A stretch of DNA of 64,000 bases from Celeribacter baekdonensis (GCF_900102315.1 NZ_FNBL01000005.1:179466-243465); one strand, 5' to 3'. Positions 46,660 to 56,890 are shown, counted from the stretch's first letter. The notes: generated by a model from the sequence alone, not told the origin. Numbers and translations are program-made.

Positions 46660-47694
46660 ATGAACAAAGATTTCAAACTGAAAACCGCTTTGTGCGCCAT
46701 CGGCCTTGCCACTTTTGGGGGCGCTGGTTTTGCTGATTCGGGCGATACGCTTGCAAGCGTCAAAGAGCGTGGTGAATTGCTGTGTGGCGTGCATCCGGCA
46801 CGTCACGGCTTTGCTGCGCCAAACAGCAAAGGGCATTGGGGTGGTTTTGAAGTGGATTACTGCCACGCCATTGCCGCTGCGGTTTTTGGCGATGCGGACA
46901 AAGTGCGGTTTGTCGCCCTGTCATCGCAGCAACGTTTTCCTGCCATTCAGTCTGGCGAGGTCGATGTTTTGGTGCGCAATGTGACTGCAACGCTGGGGCG
47001 TGATACGGCACTTGGCCTGAACTTCGCGCCACCGATTTTCTACACTGGTACAGGCTTTCTTGTGCATGCCGACTCTGGCGTGAAAACGGTCGAAGATCTG
47101 GATGGGGCCACCATTTGTGTTGCCCCCGGCTCAACCACAGAGCGCAATGTGGCGCAAATTTTTGCGACCCGCGGTATGGGCTACACACCTGTTGTGATCG
47201 AAAACAACAAACAACTTGTCGATGCCTATGTCACCGGGCGGTGTGACGCCTTGACCAAAGACAAGGCCGCTCTTCCGGGTGTGCGGGCCTACGACACCGA
47301 AAACCCGGCTGAACATGTGCTTTTGCCCGGCATCTTTTCCAAAGAACCGCTGGCCGCCGCTGTGCGCCAAGGGGACGACCAGTGGTACGATTTGGTGAAA
47401 TGGGTGACCTATGCCACGTTTAACGCCGAAGAGTTGGGCGTCACCTCTGAGAATGCTGACGACATGAAATCTTCGGACAACGTGGATATTCAATCGCTTT
47501 TGGGGGTCACGGGCGACTATGGCTCCAAGCTCGGTGTGAGCGAGGATTGGGCCTATAACGTCATCACCCAAGTCGGAAATTATGCAGAAATCTATGCGCG
47601 CCATTTTGGCCCGGGCAGCCCGGTGGAATTGGATCGCGACCTGAACACACTTTGGGTCGATGGGGGTCTGCTTTACGGTTTCCCAATCAAGTAA
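46660..47694 (+). CDS. aapJ: General L-amino-acid ABC transporter, substrate-binding protein (AapJ/BztA-like)
   Basis: 344 residues, the larger family 3 receptor type of Aap/Bzt systems. Signal peptide ends near GAGFADS (about residue 27). Typical features: LCGVHPARHGFAAPNSKGHW-like start, FYTGTGFLVHADSGV, IQSLLGVTGDYG and the end DGGLLYGFPIK. Substrate range of known members is broad (acidic and neutral amino acids), but the cluster suggests a specialised substrate. A stem-loop follows the stop. Confidence 0.88.
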   Translation: MNKDFKLKTALCAIGLATFGGAGFADSGDTLASVKERGELLCGVHPARHGFAAPNSKGHWGGFEVDYCHAIAAAVFGDADKVRFVALSSQQRFPAIQSGEVDVLVRNVTATLGRDTALGLNFAPPIFYTGTGFLVHADSGVKTVEDLDGATICVAPGSTTERNVAQIFATRGMGYTPVVIENNKQLVDAYVTGRCDALTKDKAALPGVRAYDTENPAEHVLLPGIFSKEPLAAAVRQGDDQWYDLVKWVTYATFNAEELGVTSENADDMKSSDNVDIQSLLGVTGDYGSKLGVSEDWAYNVITQVGNYAEIYARHFGPGSPVELDRDLNTLWVDGGLLYGFPIK

Positions 47695-47707
47695 CCCGCT
47701 TGCGGGA

Positions 47708-47747
47708 GCTGTCGCCCGGCTGTGACGTTTTGAAGTCCGGCGACAGC
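47708..47747 (+). terminator. Stem-loop between receptor and permease genes
   Basis: GCTGTCGCC (47708-47716) pairs with GGCGACAGC (47739-47747), nine perfect pairs around a 22-base loop, with no U tract. Likely stabilises or attenuates mRNA between receptor and permease. Confidence 0.5.
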
Positions 47748-47787
47748 CGTATGAAGCATGATATCCTAAATCTCACGGGAGCACTCA

Positions 47788-48987
47788 GTGACACATATTG
47801 ATGGGAGTGATCAGCGCGGGGCCAAACCGCGCCAGACGCTCAGTACTCTCCTCTATAGTAAGAGTTTTCGAACGGCTGTGACCCAAGTGGTTATGGCGGC
47901 AGTCGTTATCTTTATCGGTCTCTTTCTTTACCAAAACGTTGTCGAAAACCTGCGGGCGCAAAATATCGCGACGGGATTTGGATTTCTGGAACAGACATCG
48001 CAATTCGACATTGGCGAAAAGATGATCACATACAGCGCGCGCGATAGCTATGGCCGCGCCTTTGTTGTTGGGCTGTTGAACACTCTGTCGGTCTCCGCAG
48101 CCGGAATCTTTTTGGCGACCCTTATCGGGTTCACCGTCGGGATTTCGCGGATCTCAAGCAACTGGTTGCTGTCCAAAGTGGCGACAGGGTATGTTGAAAT
48201 CGTTCGTAATATCCCGGTGATCCTGCAGGTGATCTTTTGGTCGGTGCTGTTGCGCAACCTGCCAAATGCGCGCAATGCGGTTGAGATGTATGGCGTCGGC
48301 TTTCTAACCAATCGTGGTCTGACCTTTGCTGTACCCGCAACGCATCCGATCCATTCTACGATGGGAATTGCGCTTGTGGCTGGTATCGTCTTGGCCATTC
48401 TCGGGTCGATTTGGGCCAGACGCCATCGTGAAAGCACCGGAACATACGTAAATATGCTCTGGCCCTCTATCGGACTTATCATTGGGCTTCCGGTTCTGGT
48501 TTGGCTGTTTGGCGGCGCACCCACCGCCATCAGCTATCCTGTACAAAAAGGCTTTAACTTTCAAGGCGGGGTCACCATCTCGCCGGAGTTTACCGCCCTT
48601 TTGATCGGGATCGCACTCTATGCCTCTGGGTTCATCGCCGAAATCGTGCGTGCCGGTCTTCAGGCCACGCCAAAGGGACAGATCGAAGCCGCCCGTTCGA
48701 TGGGCTTTCGTCCATGGTTTGTGACGCGCTATGTCGTACTGCCGCAGGCCTTGCGTGTCATTGTTCCGCCTTTGACCAGCCAATATGTGAGCCTGATCAA
48801 AAACAGCTCGATTGCGGTGGTGGTCGGGTATCCTGATCTCGTCAATATCGGCAATACAGTCATGAACCAAACGGGGCAGGCCGTCGAAGCGATTGCCGTA
48901 ATGATGCTCGTCTATCTGACCATCAGCCTGATCACATCCACCTTTATGAACTTTTACAACCGCCTCGTGGCGATCAAGGAGCGTTAA
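47788..48987 (+). CDS. aapQ: General amino-acid ABC transporter permease (AapQ/BztB-like)
   Basis: 399 residues; GTG start at 47788 behind GGGAG. As in the Aap/Bzt family, the usual permease core is enlarged by a periplasmic insert (about 95-260). EAA loop QIEAARSMGFRPWFVTRYVV and conserved LTSQYVSLIKNSSIAVVVGY are present. Ends 3 bp before the partner permease. Confidence 0.88.
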   Translation: MTHIDGSDQRGAKPRQTLSTLLYSKSFRTAVTQVVMAAVVIFIGLFLYQNVVENLRAQNIATGFGFLEQTSQFDIGEKMITYSARDSYGRAFVVGLLNTLSVSAAGIFLATLIGFTVGISRISSNWLLSKVATGYVEIVRNIPVILQVIFWSVLLRNLPNARNAVEMYGVGFLTNRGLTFAVPATHPIHSTMGIALVAGIVLAILGSIWARRHRESTGTYVNMLWPSIGLIIGLPVLVWLFGGAPTAISYPVQKGFNFQGGVTISPEFTALLIGIALYASGFIAEIVRAGLQATPKGQIEAARSMGFRPWFVTRYVVLPQALRVIVPPLTSQYVSLIKNSSIAVVVGYPDLVNIGNTVMNQTGQAVEAIAVMMLVYLTISLITSTFMNFYNRLVAIKER

Positions 48988-48990
48988 AAG

Positions 48991-50115
48991 ATGACAACAC
49001 AGTCTCAACACGCGCCGAAAGTGGCCACCCCCCTTGAACCCATAATGCAATTCGATCCGAATGCAAAAGTGCCCTTTGCCAAATGGATGCAAAAGCACCT
49101 GTTCAACTCCGTTTGGCAAAGCCTCATGACGCTTGTCGTTGCGGCGCTCCTGCTTCGTTTTGCCTGGTTTGTGCTAAAATGGGGAGTGATTGACGCCGTA
49201 TTCTACACCCCTGACCCGGACGTCTGCCGCGCGGCGGCGGGGGCCTGTTGGGCCGTGATCGTGGAAAAACACCGTCCGATGCTCTTTGGGCTTTACCCCT
49301 ATGACGAACATTGGCGTCTGGTGATTATGATGGTGGTCTATCTCACCACGATCGTGGCGTCGTTGATGCCAAAGCTTTGGAACTTTAAAATCCTCATCCC
49401 ACTGTGGATTCTTTCCGTGACCTCGATTGGCATCCTGATGTTCGGCGGCGTGTTGGGTCTCGTTTACGTTCCGACGTCTGAGTGGGGCGGGCTGCCGCTG
49501 ACGATGATTTTGTTTTCCGGAACGGTTCTGATTGGGATGCCCGTTGCCGTTGTGCTCGCTTTGGGGCGGCGTTCGCCGATGCCTGTGGCGCGTGGCGTCT
49601 CCGTGGTTTTCATTGAGGCGCTCCGTGGCGTGCCGCTCATCACCATCCTCTTTGTCGCGGTCAACGTGTTTCCGTTGTTCCTACCGGCTGGGGTTGAGGT
49701 CAATAAGCTGTTGCGGATCACTGTGGGCATTGCGATCTTCTTTGCCTGCTATCAGGCGGAGGTGATCCGAGGCGGGCTACAGGCCATTCCCACCGGCCAA
49801 TATGAAGCCGCCGCATCGCTCAACATGAGCTATTGGCAAACCACCCGCAAAATCATTTTGCCGCAAGCGCTGCGTATCAGCCTTCCGGCGATCACCAACC
49901 ACATCATCGCGGCCATGAAAAACACGTCTTTCGTGATCATCATCGGGCTTTTTGACATTCTTACGGCGACCACCGCCGTGATGCAGGACCCACTATGGCG
50001 CCGCTATTATATCGAAGCCTATCTATTTGTCGCCGCTGTCTATCTCTTTTTTGGCTACGCGCTCTCCCTCTATGCGCGCCAAGTCGAAAAATGGATCAAC
50101 TCGGGCCGCATCTGA
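48991..50115 (+). CDS. aapM: General amino-acid ABC transporter permease (AapM/BztC-like)
   Basis: 374 residues. N-terminal cytoplasmic stretch, first membrane span near residue 45, a long insert with cysteines (DVCRAAAGACW), then the permease core with FIEALRGVPLITILFVAVNV and EAA loop QYEAAASLNMSYWQTTRKII. Pairs with AapQ. Confidence 0.88.
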   Translation: MTTQSQHAPKVATPLEPIMQFDPNAKVPFAKWMQKHLFNSVWQSLMTLVVAALLLRFAWFVLKWGVIDAVFYTPDPDVCRAAAGACWAVIVEKHRPMLFGLYPYDEHWRLVIMMVVYLTTIVASLMPKLWNFKILIPLWILSVTSIGILMFGGVLGLVYVPTSEWGGLPLTMILFSGTVLIGMPVAVVLALGRRSPMPVARGVSVVFIEALRGVPLITILFVAVNVFPLFLPAGVEVNKLLRITVGIAIFFACYQAEVIRGGLQAIPTGQYEAAASLNMSYWQTTRKIILPQALRISLPAITNHIIAAMKNTSFVIIIGLFDILTATTAVMQDPLWRRYYIEAYLFVAAVYLFFGYALSLYARQVEKWINSGRI

Positions 50116-50138
50116 CTGTGCCCGGATAGGAGATACTC

Positions 50139-50930
50139 ATGTCCAATATCATCGCCCAAACTCAATCCTCCTCCCCCTCTCAGACGCTTGACCAGGAACC
50201 CATGATCAAGCTCAGGAATGTGTCCAAATGGTATGGCCATTTTCAGGTGTTACACGATGTCAGCCTTGATGTCCGTAAAGGCGAACGAGTGGTGGTCTGC
50301 GGCCCTTCCGGGTCGGGAAAATCCACGCTTATTCGCTGCATCAACCGGCTCGAAGAACACCAGCAAGGCGAGATCATCGTCAACGGTATCGAGATGACCG
50401 ACAATGTGAAAAACATCGAAAAAATCCGCCGCAACATTGGCATGGTGTTTCAGTCGTTCAATCTCTTTCCACATCTCAATGTCCTCGACAATTTGACCAT
50501 CGGGCCGATGCTTGTGCGGCACATGAAAAAGAAGGACGCCGAAGAGTTGGCGATGCAGTTCCTTGAAAAAGTTCGCATTCCAGAGCAGGCACAAAAATAC
50601 CCGCTTCAGCTTTCTGGCGGCCAACAACAACGTGTCGCAATTGCGCGTTCGCTCTGTATGCAACCCGAAATCATGCTGTTTGACGAACCAACCTCTGCGC
50701 TTGACCCTGAAATGATCAAAGAGGTGCTCGATACCATGATTGAACTGGCGGACAGTGGCATGACGATGATTTGTGTCACTCACGAGATGGGGTTTGCCCG
50801 TACTGTCGCGGATAATGTGATCCTTATGGCCGATGGAAAAACGGTCGAAAGCGGCGCACCAGAAGAGTTCTTTGGCAATCCCAAGAACCCGCGGACGCGC
50901 TTGTTCCTTGAACAAATCCTCAAACATTAA
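50139..50930 (+). CDS. aapP: General amino-acid ABC transporter, ATP-binding protein (AapP/BztD-like)
   Basis: 263 residues. Walker [10 protein letters not shown] at 55-63, signature LSGGQ, Walker [15 protein letters not shown], switch His in VTHEMGFA. Follows aapM after 23 bp and ends the importer block; the metabolic genes start 81 bp on. Confidence 0.92.
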   Translation: MSNIIAQTQSSSPSQTLDQEPMIKLRNVSKWYGHFQVLHDVSLDVRKGERVVVCGPSGSGKSTLIRCINRLEEHQQGEIIVNGIEMTDNVKNIEKIRRNIGMVFQSFNLFPHLNVLDNLTIGPMLVRHMKKKDAEELAMQFLEKVRIPEQAQKYPLQLSGGQQQRVAIARSLCMQPEIMLFDEPTSALDPEMIKEVLDTMIELADSGMTMICVTHEMGFARTVADNVILMADGKTVESGAPEEFFGNPKNPRTRLFLEQILKH

Positions 50931-51011
50931 GGCTTCCCCGGGGCGGGTTATCCCCTGACCTGCCCCACATTTTTACAGTCCACATACTCTCTTGGTTAAA
51001 GGAGATCCCCC

Positions 51012-52352
51012 GTGTCCGCTTTGACACTCGACCTTGCGCGCCTCGCGTCAGGGCTCAGATTGTGTGACCTCTCTGACCCTGTTCAGCACTGGGCCAAACG
51101 CGCCATCACAGACACGCTGGCCTGCGCTTTGGCCGGGGTCAATGAGCCTGCGGTGCGACTGGCTATGGGCGTTTTGCCCGCAAGCCCCGGCCCCTCCTTG
51201 GCATTTGTAACCGGGGACAGGCTGCATCCTTTGGACGCCGCGCAAATCAATGGCATTGCCGCTCATGCATTGGATTTTGATGATTGCAACTTGGAGATGG
51301 ACGGCCATCCGTCCGTGTCCATTGTCCCCGGCCTTTTTGCACTGGCCGAAGCACGCAATGCCTCCGGTGCACAGGTCCTGACCGCCTATGTCGCCGGGGT
51401 GGAGACCGAAATTCGCCTCGCGCGGATCGCCAACCCAGCCCATGCGGAACGTGGCTGGCATCCGACGGTGACCTTTGGTGTGATCGGGGCCGCTGTGGCC
51501 GCCGCACATCTCATGCGCTTATCACCGGAACATTCCGCCACCGCCATGTCGATAGCAGCGTCTTCTGCGGCGGGGCTTCGGGCCAATTCCGGCACAATGA
51601 CCAAACCGTTTCACGCCGGACAGGCCAATCGCAATGGTGTTCAGGCGGCTTTGTTGGCCGAAGCGGGCTACACCGCGCGCCTGAATGCGCTTGAACATAA
51701 ATTCGGTTTCTTACGGGCCTTTGGTGACAGCTTTGATGTTGATCCGGGCCCCGCATTGGACGGCTGGGGCAAAGACTTTGCACTTTTGTCGCCAGGGATC
51801 GCGATCAAGCAATATCCGTGTTGTGCGTTTATTCACTGCGCGATTGATGCCGCCGCTCAGCTGCGCGGTGACATCAAGACCGCTCAGATTGAACGCATTG
51901 AGGTGGCGCTCCATCACAAACGGCTCAAAAATATTGATCGCCCAATGCCAAAAGACGGGCTGGATGCCAAATTTTCAACCCAGCACCTCACAGCCCGTGC
52001 CCTGATCGACGGCACCGTCGGCTTGGATGATTTCCGTCCAGAACGGGTGTTTGACCCAACTGTGGTCGCTTTGGCCGCCAAGGTCGCTTTGGTCCCCCAC
52101 GAGGAGGGGCTTTCGATGGGCCGTGTTCACGTCTGGCGCGCGGATGGGCGGCATTTGTCCGCAGAGGCAACCGTGGCCATGGGACGCGACCCGTCCAACC
52201 CGATGACGCAATCACAGGTCCGCGCAAAATTCCACGATTGCGTCCCGCCCTCGGATCAAAGCACCGCGCTGTTTGACGCCTTGATGCAGCTTGAAACCTT
52301 CCCCTCGCTCGCGCCGATCACCGCTGCGATGTGCCCCCCGCCCCCCAATTAA
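51012..52352 (+). CDS. MmgE/PrpD family protein 1
   Basis: 446 residues, GTG start at 51012 behind GGAGAT. Family motifs: HALDFDDCNLEMDGHPS, ERGWHPTVTFGVIGA, and KQYPCCAFIHCAID. The family includes 2-methylcitrate dehydratase, cis-aconitate decarboxylase and iminodisuccinate epimerase, all acting on di- or tricarboxylates at a C-H acidic carbon. First of three tandem, diverged paralogues here; in place of the NFGT of the other two it reads NSGTMTKPFHAG. Reaction not assignable. Confidence 0.87.
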   Translation: MSALTLDLARLASGLRLCDLSDPVQHWAKRAITDTLACALAGVNEPAVRLAMGVLPASPGPSLAFVTGDRLHPLDAAQINGIAAHALDFDDCNLEMDGHPSVSIVPGLFALAEARNASGAQVLTAYVAGVETEIRLARIANPAHAERGWHPTVTFGVIGAAVAAAHLMRLSPEHSATAMSIAASSAAGLRANSGTMTKPFHAGQANRNGVQAALLAEAGYTARLNALEHKFGFLRAFGDSFDVDPGPALDGWGKDFALLSPGIAIKQYPCCAFIHCAIDAAAQLRGDIKTAQIERIEVALHHKRLKNIDRPMPKDGLDAKFSTQHLTARALIDGTVGLDDFRPERVFDPTVVALAAKVALVPHEEGLSMGRVHVWRADGRHLSAEATVAMGRDPSNPMTQSQVRAKFHDCVPPSDQSTALFDALMQLETFPSLAPITAAMCPPPPN

Positions 52353-52367
52353 AGACCGGAGGAAACC

Positions 52368-53723
52368 ATGTCTTTGTCTTTTGAGCTTGCCACGCGCGCG
52401 CAAGCGCTCGATCCCAAACATTTCGACCCAGAGGCTTTGGGTTTTGCCCGTGTGGCGATTGCCGACATGATCGGTTGCGCTTTGTTGGGCGCCCAAAGCC
52501 AAACCACACATTCCGCGCTTTTGACCGGCGTTCAAGGCACTGGACCCTGCCATGTTTTGGGTCGTTTTGAACGGTTAAGCCGCCTTGATGCGGCCTTTGT
52601 GAATGGTGTCTCAGGTCATGCGCTTGACTACGACGACACCAGCAAATCGCTTTCAGGACATCCGACCGTCATCATCATTCCGGCCATTCTTCCACTGGCG
52701 GAAACCATGGGCACCACCGGGCGCGAGTTGCTTGACGCTTATGTGATTGGCGTCGAAACCGCGACCCGTTTTGCACGGGGCGTAAACTTTGCCCATTACG
52801 AAAAAGGGTGGCATCCAACCGCCACGCTTGGGATTTTTGGCGCCGTGGTTTCGGCGGGCATTTTGTTGAAACTTGACACAACAAAAATGGCCCATGCGAT
52901 TTCCATGGCCGCCTCTTTGGCATCCGGCATCAAGGCCAATTTTGGCACAGACACCAAACCCCTTCACGCAGGGCTGTCTGCGCGAAATGGTCTTTTTGCC
53001 GCCTTAATGGCGGCAGACGGTGTCAACGCCTCCCCCACCGCAATGGAACATCCACAGGGCTTTTTGGAGGTCTTCAACGGCAAAGGCCATTACGAAATTG
53101 AGCGGATGCTGACCGGCTGGGGCGCGCCGCTTGATCTGATGAGCCCCGGCATTTCGATCAAAAAATACCCCTGTGTGTACAGTGTTCATGCGGCGATTGA
53201 TGCGGTGATCGCGCTGCACAATGGCCCTTTGAGCGACAGCACGCAGGTCGAGGATGTCGTGGTGCGGATGCACCCGCGCCGACTTTTGCCCCATGTTCGC
53301 AACGCGCCAACCAGCGCACTGAATGCCAAATTCAGCCTGCCTTATGCCGTCGCGCGGGGGCTGGTGAACGGTGCAGTGCGACTGGAGCATTTCGAAGAGC
53401 GCGCCTTGCATGATCCCGAGGTCACGCGGGTGATGGACCTCATTCGGATGGAAGAAACCGGCCCCGAGTTTTCCGATTATGGTGCCGAGGTGCAGGTGTG
53501 TCTCAAGAACGGCAGCACAGTCCGCGCGTTTGTCGACGTTCCGCTGGGGCGTGGACCAGAATCCCCACTGCCACAGGAAATGCTTGAGGCCAAATTTCGC
53601 GATTGTGCCAGCCGCAGTCTGAGCGACGCAGGAACCGCAGAGGTGTTTGACATGCTGATGCGCCTCGACTCGTTGCCCGATGTGGCACAGCTCACAACCA
53701 CCATCGCCTCCGCCACGCTGTAG
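52368..53723 (+). CDS. MmgE/PrpD family protein 2
   Basis: 451 residues. HALDYDDTSKSLSGHPT, EKGWHPTATLGIFGA, NFGTDTKPLHAG and KKYPCVYSVHAAID mark the active-site region. Closer to protein 3 than to protein 1 by eye. Starts 15 bp after gene 1 with a GGAGG site. Confidence 0.87.
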   Translation: MSLSFELATRAQALDPKHFDPEALGFARVAIADMIGCALLGAQSQTTHSALLTGVQGTGPCHVLGRFERLSRLDAAFVNGVSGHALDYDDTSKSLSGHPTVIIIPAILPLAETMGTTGRELLDAYVIGVETATRFARGVNFAHYEKGWHPTATLGIFGAVVSAGILLKLDTTKMAHAISMAASLASGIKANFGTDTKPLHAGLSARNGLFAALMAADGVNASPTAMEHPQGFLEVFNGKGHYEIERMLTGWGAPLDLMSPGISIKKYPCVYSVHAAIDAVIALHNGPLSDSTQVEDVVVRMHPRRLLPHVRNAPTSALNAKFSLPYAVARGLVNGAVRLEHFEERALHDPEVTRVMDLIRMEETGPEFSDYGAEVQVCLKNGSTVRAFVDVPLGRGPESPLPQEMLEAKFRDCASRSLSDAGTAEVFDMLMRLDSLPDVAQLTTTIASATL

Positions 53724-53739
53724 ATCAGAGGAAAACACT

Positions 53740-55107
53740 ATGAGTTTCGCAAAACATCTGTCCGAGTGCGCCCTGTCGATCCGGCTCGACACGCTGCCAA
53801 ACGCAGCCCTTCACATCGCGCGCCGCGCTGTCGCAGATACGATTGGCGTTGCCCTTGCCGGCCGCTCCGTTCCATATCTGACCGCTCTTGAGGCAACGCT
53901 TGAAATCACCTCAGCTGTAGGAGAGGCCACGCTTTGGGGGGCGGGTGGCGCAAAGGCTTCCGTCCTTCATGCGGCGATGGTCAATGGTACGGCAGCGCAC
54001 GCGTTGGACTTTGACGATTGCTCGACAACGATGGGCGGGCACCCGTCGGCCCCGATTGTGCCTGCGGTTTTGGCCCTGTCAGAGCGCCTTGATGCCTCCG
54101 CGGGACAGGCCATTGAAGCTTATGTGACGGGGGTCGAGGTCGAAACCCGTCTCGCCCGCGGACTTTTGCCGCATCACTACGAAAAAGGCTGGCACCCGAC
54201 GGCCACGCTTGGGGTCTTGGGCGCAGCGGCCGCCTCTGCCCGCATGTTGGGCTTTGACGCTGCCGCCATGGCCAATACTTTGGCCATGGCGGCATCAATG
54301 GCCTCAGGGTTAAAATCCAATTTTGGGACCCCGGTCAAACCGATACATGTGGGGCAAGCGGCACATAACGGCGTCTTGGCCGCCCTGTTGACACAACAGG
54401 GCATGAGCGCAAATCCAGAAGCGTTTGAACATAATTACGGTTTTTTCAACCTGTTCAACGGTGCAGGCACCTATGACATTCAGGCGATTTTGACGGGCTG
54501 GGACGGGCCGTTGGAACTGCTTGATCCAGGCATTGCGATCAAACAACACCCCTGTTGCGGCAGTGCCCATTCGGCCATTGATGCCGCGCTGGCCTTGGTA
54601 TCCGAACATGGCACTTTCGCACCCGAGCGCATCGCTTCGATTGCCACTCAGACCCACGAACGCCGTTTGGCGCATACCAATCGCCCCAATCCAAAGTCCG
54701 GTCTTGATGCGAAGTTTTCAGTACAATTCCTCACCGCCAAAGCCTTGACGGCAGGGCGTTTGCGCCTTGGGGATTTTGCGGATGACAGCTTTTTAACCCC
54801 TGAATGTGCCGCCGTTTTGCCAAAGATCACCTCGACAGGACATCAAAAGGAGGACGCCTATTTTGGCCAAGTCACTGTGACCTTGACGGATGGGACAATT
54901 TTACAAGCCGACGCCTCCACCCGATTTGGCCGCGGCCCGACCAACCCGATGAGCGACACGGAACTGAAGGAAAAGTTCACCGATTGTGCCGCAGGCACTT
55001 TGGGCGAACAAGGCGCGCGCGCGGCCTTTTCCGCCTGCCTTGCGTTGCAACCTCAGGACAGTTTCGTGGACCTCCTTCAACGGGTTTCCGCCAAGGAGGT
55101 TTGCTGA
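53740..55107 (+). CDS. MmgE/PrpD family protein 3
   Basis: 455 residues, ATG 53740 (GAGGAAAA upstream); an earlier open frame overlaps gene 2 and is not needed. Motifs HALDFDDCSTTMGGHPS, EKGWHPTATLGVLGA, NFGTPVKPIHVG and KQHPCCGSAHSAID are intact. Its TGA overlaps the GST start (TGATG). Confidence 0.87.
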   Translation: MSFAKHLSECALSIRLDTLPNAALHIARRAVADTIGVALAGRSVPYLTALEATLEITSAVGEATLWGAGGAKASVLHAAMVNGTAAHALDFDDCSTTMGGHPSAPIVPAVLALSERLDASAGQAIEAYVTGVEVETRLARGLLPHHYEKGWHPTATLGVLGAAAASARMLGFDAAAMANTLAMAASMASGLKSNFGTPVKPIHVGQAAHNGVLAALLTQQGMSANPEAFEHNYGFFNLFNGAGTYDIQAILTGWDGPLELLDPGIAIKQHPCCGSAHSAIDAALALVSEHGTFAPERIASIATQTHERRLAHTNRPNPKSGLDAKFSVQFLTAKALTAGRLRLGDFADDSFLTPECAAVLPKITSTGHQKEDAYFGQVTVTLTDGTILQADASTRFGRGPTNPMSDTELKEKFTDCAAGTLGEQGARAAFSACLALQPQDSFVDLLQRVSAKEVC

Positions 55108-55709
55108 TGCTCACCTTATACGCTCGCCGCGATTCCTCAAATTGTGCCAAAGTTTTTTGGCTACTCGATCTGCTTGATCTGCCTTTTGATCTTATCCCTA
55201 TGGGACGCGGATCTGGCGCGCAGGACACTGTCGCGTTTGAACGCCTTACCCCGTTTGGCAAGGTTCCCGTGATCACCGATGGGGCGCTGATCGCGTGGGA
55301 ATCGAACGCGATTCTGCGTGCTCTTGCCAAACGCGCACAGCCCAACACCGTGTGGCCCGAGGATCAGAGGCAACAGACCCGGATAGACGGCTGGATGGAC
55401 TGGGCTTCCCTGTCACTGACGCCACCTTTGACTCGGCTGCGCAAAGTGCGAGCGGCAGGTGGCGAAGGCGAATTGGCCGCGGTGATCGAGGCGGCTACTC
55501 TGCTTGATTGGCAATTGGGCCAAAGCCCGTTTATCGCAGGCGACACGTTGAGTCTGGCAGACATCACGGCGGCCCCCTCAGTGCATAGACTGGGGCTTTT
55601 GAGCGCACAGGAGCCACGCCTTCCAAAGCTGCCACATCTTTTGGCCTATCGCGAAAAGCTTGAGTTAGACCCGCTTTATCGGCTGCATATTCGCGATGCA
55701 CTAACCTGA
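55107..55709 (+). CDS. Glutathione S-transferase family protein
   Basis: 200 residues. Thioredoxin-like N-terminal domain (RRDSSNCAKVFWLL; cis-proline in GKVPVITD; ESNAI at about 66-70 for the glutathione gamma-glutamyl group) and an all-helical C-terminal domain. Translationally coupled to the third MmgE/PrpD gene. It might attach or remove glutathione, or isomerise a double bond as maleylacetoacetate isomerase does. Confidence 0.88.
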   Translation: MLTLYARRDSSNCAKVFWLLDLLDLPFDLIPMGRGSGAQDTVAFERLTPFGKVPVITDGALIAWESNAILRALAKRAQPNTVWPEDQRQQTRIDGWMDWASLSLTPPLTRLRKVRAAGGEGELAAVIEAATLLDWQLGQSPFIAGDTLSLADITAAPSVHRLGLLSAQEPRLPKLPHLLAYREKLELDPLYRLHIRDALT

Positions 55710-55801
55710 GCGCCCAAATGGGTGCCCCTCAGCGCCCATTCCCTGCCCTTTCATGACCAAACGGAGCGCACCCTGTGACGCTCTGACAGGAGAGCTTTGC
55801 C

Positions 55802-56890
55802 ATGTCACAACATCCCCTCCCTTTTCTGTTTTATCGTGGCGGTACGTCGCGCGGGCCTTTTTTCAATCGTGCGGACCTGCCCGAAAACCGCAAGCAATTG
55901 GCCGAAGTCTTGATCGCGGTTATGGGCGCGGGGCAACCCAACAACATTGATGGGATTGGCGGTGGTACGGCCGTCACCACGAAAGTGGCGATGCTGTCGC
56001 GGTCAGACGATCCCAATGTCGACATCGACTATTTCTTTGCCCAGGTTTCAGTAGAGGAGCGGCGCGTCGATTTCAAACCAACCTGCGGAAATATGTTGGC
56101 GGGGGTTGGCCCCGCAGCCATTGAGATGGGATTGATAACGGCGCAACAGGGGGAAACCGCCGTGAGGGTGCGCGCAGTTAATACTGGGGCGTTGATTGAC
56201 ATTGTGATCCAAACGCCAAATGCGCAGATGCGCTATGAAGGCACTGCTGCGATCGACGGTGTTCCCGGCACTGCGGCCCCTGTCTCATTGATGTTTCGCG
56301 AAACCGTAGGCGCAGGCACCGGCATGATGTTGCCGACCGGTCAGCCCCTTGATGTGATCGACGGGGTTGCAGTCACTTGTCTTGACGTTGCGATGCCAGT
56401 GGTGATTGCACGCGCCGAAACCTTTGGCCTCACAGGCTATGAGACGGCACAAGAGCTTGATGACAATGTGGTTTTCACGGCACGCCGCGAAAAAATTCGC
56501 GTTCAGGCAGGGGCACTGATGGGGATGGGAGACGTGTCCGGTAGCGTCACGCCCAAATTTGCCCTCATCGCGCCAGCACAGCAGGGTGGACAGGCGTCAG
56601 TGCGATATTTCATGCCTTCACGCTGCCATGGGACACTGGCAGTGACCGGCGCACAATGCCTTGCCAGTTGCCTTTTGTTACCCGGCTCGGTGGCCGAGGG
56701 TCTCTGTTCTTTACCAGAGCGGGGGCCTTTGGAGATTGTGTTAGAACATCCCTCAGGTCAGATGCTCGTTAGCGTGAACTACTATAAGAATGAGTTGGGC
56801 CTAGAGCTGATTTCTGCAGGCATAATGCGTACTGCACGTTTGTTGGCACGTGGCGAGGTGATGGTGCCTGCGTTGGTTTGGGCGCATTAG
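55802..56890 (+). CDS. PrpF-family isomerase (4-oxalomesaconate tautomerase-like)
   Basis: 362 residues. Start FLFYRGGTSRGPFFNRADLP and the active-site stretch KPTCGNMLAGVGPAAIEMGL are typical of PrpF/GalD/LigU proteins, which shift double bonds in unsaturated tricarboxylates such as methylaconitate or oxalomesaconate. A second cysteine lies in PSRCHGT. Last gene before the tRNA-fMet islet boundary. Confidence 0.87.
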   Translation: MSQHPLPFLFYRGGTSRGPFFNRADLPENRKQLAEVLIAVMGAGQPNNIDGIGGGTAVTTKVAMLSRSDDPNVDIDYFFAQVSVEERRVDFKPTCGNMLAGVGPAAIEMGLITAQQGETAVRVRAVNTGALIDIVIQTPNAQMRYEGTAAIDGVPGTAAPVSLMFRETVGAGTGMMLPTGQPLDVIDGVAVTCLDVAMPVVIARAETFGLTGYETAQELDDNVVFTARREKIRVQAGALMGMGDVSGSVTPKFALIAPAQQGGQASVRYFMPSRCHGTLAVTGAQCLASCLLLPGSVAEGLCSLPERGPLEIVLEHPSGQMLVSVNYYKNELGLELISAGIMRTARLLARGEVMVPALVWAH

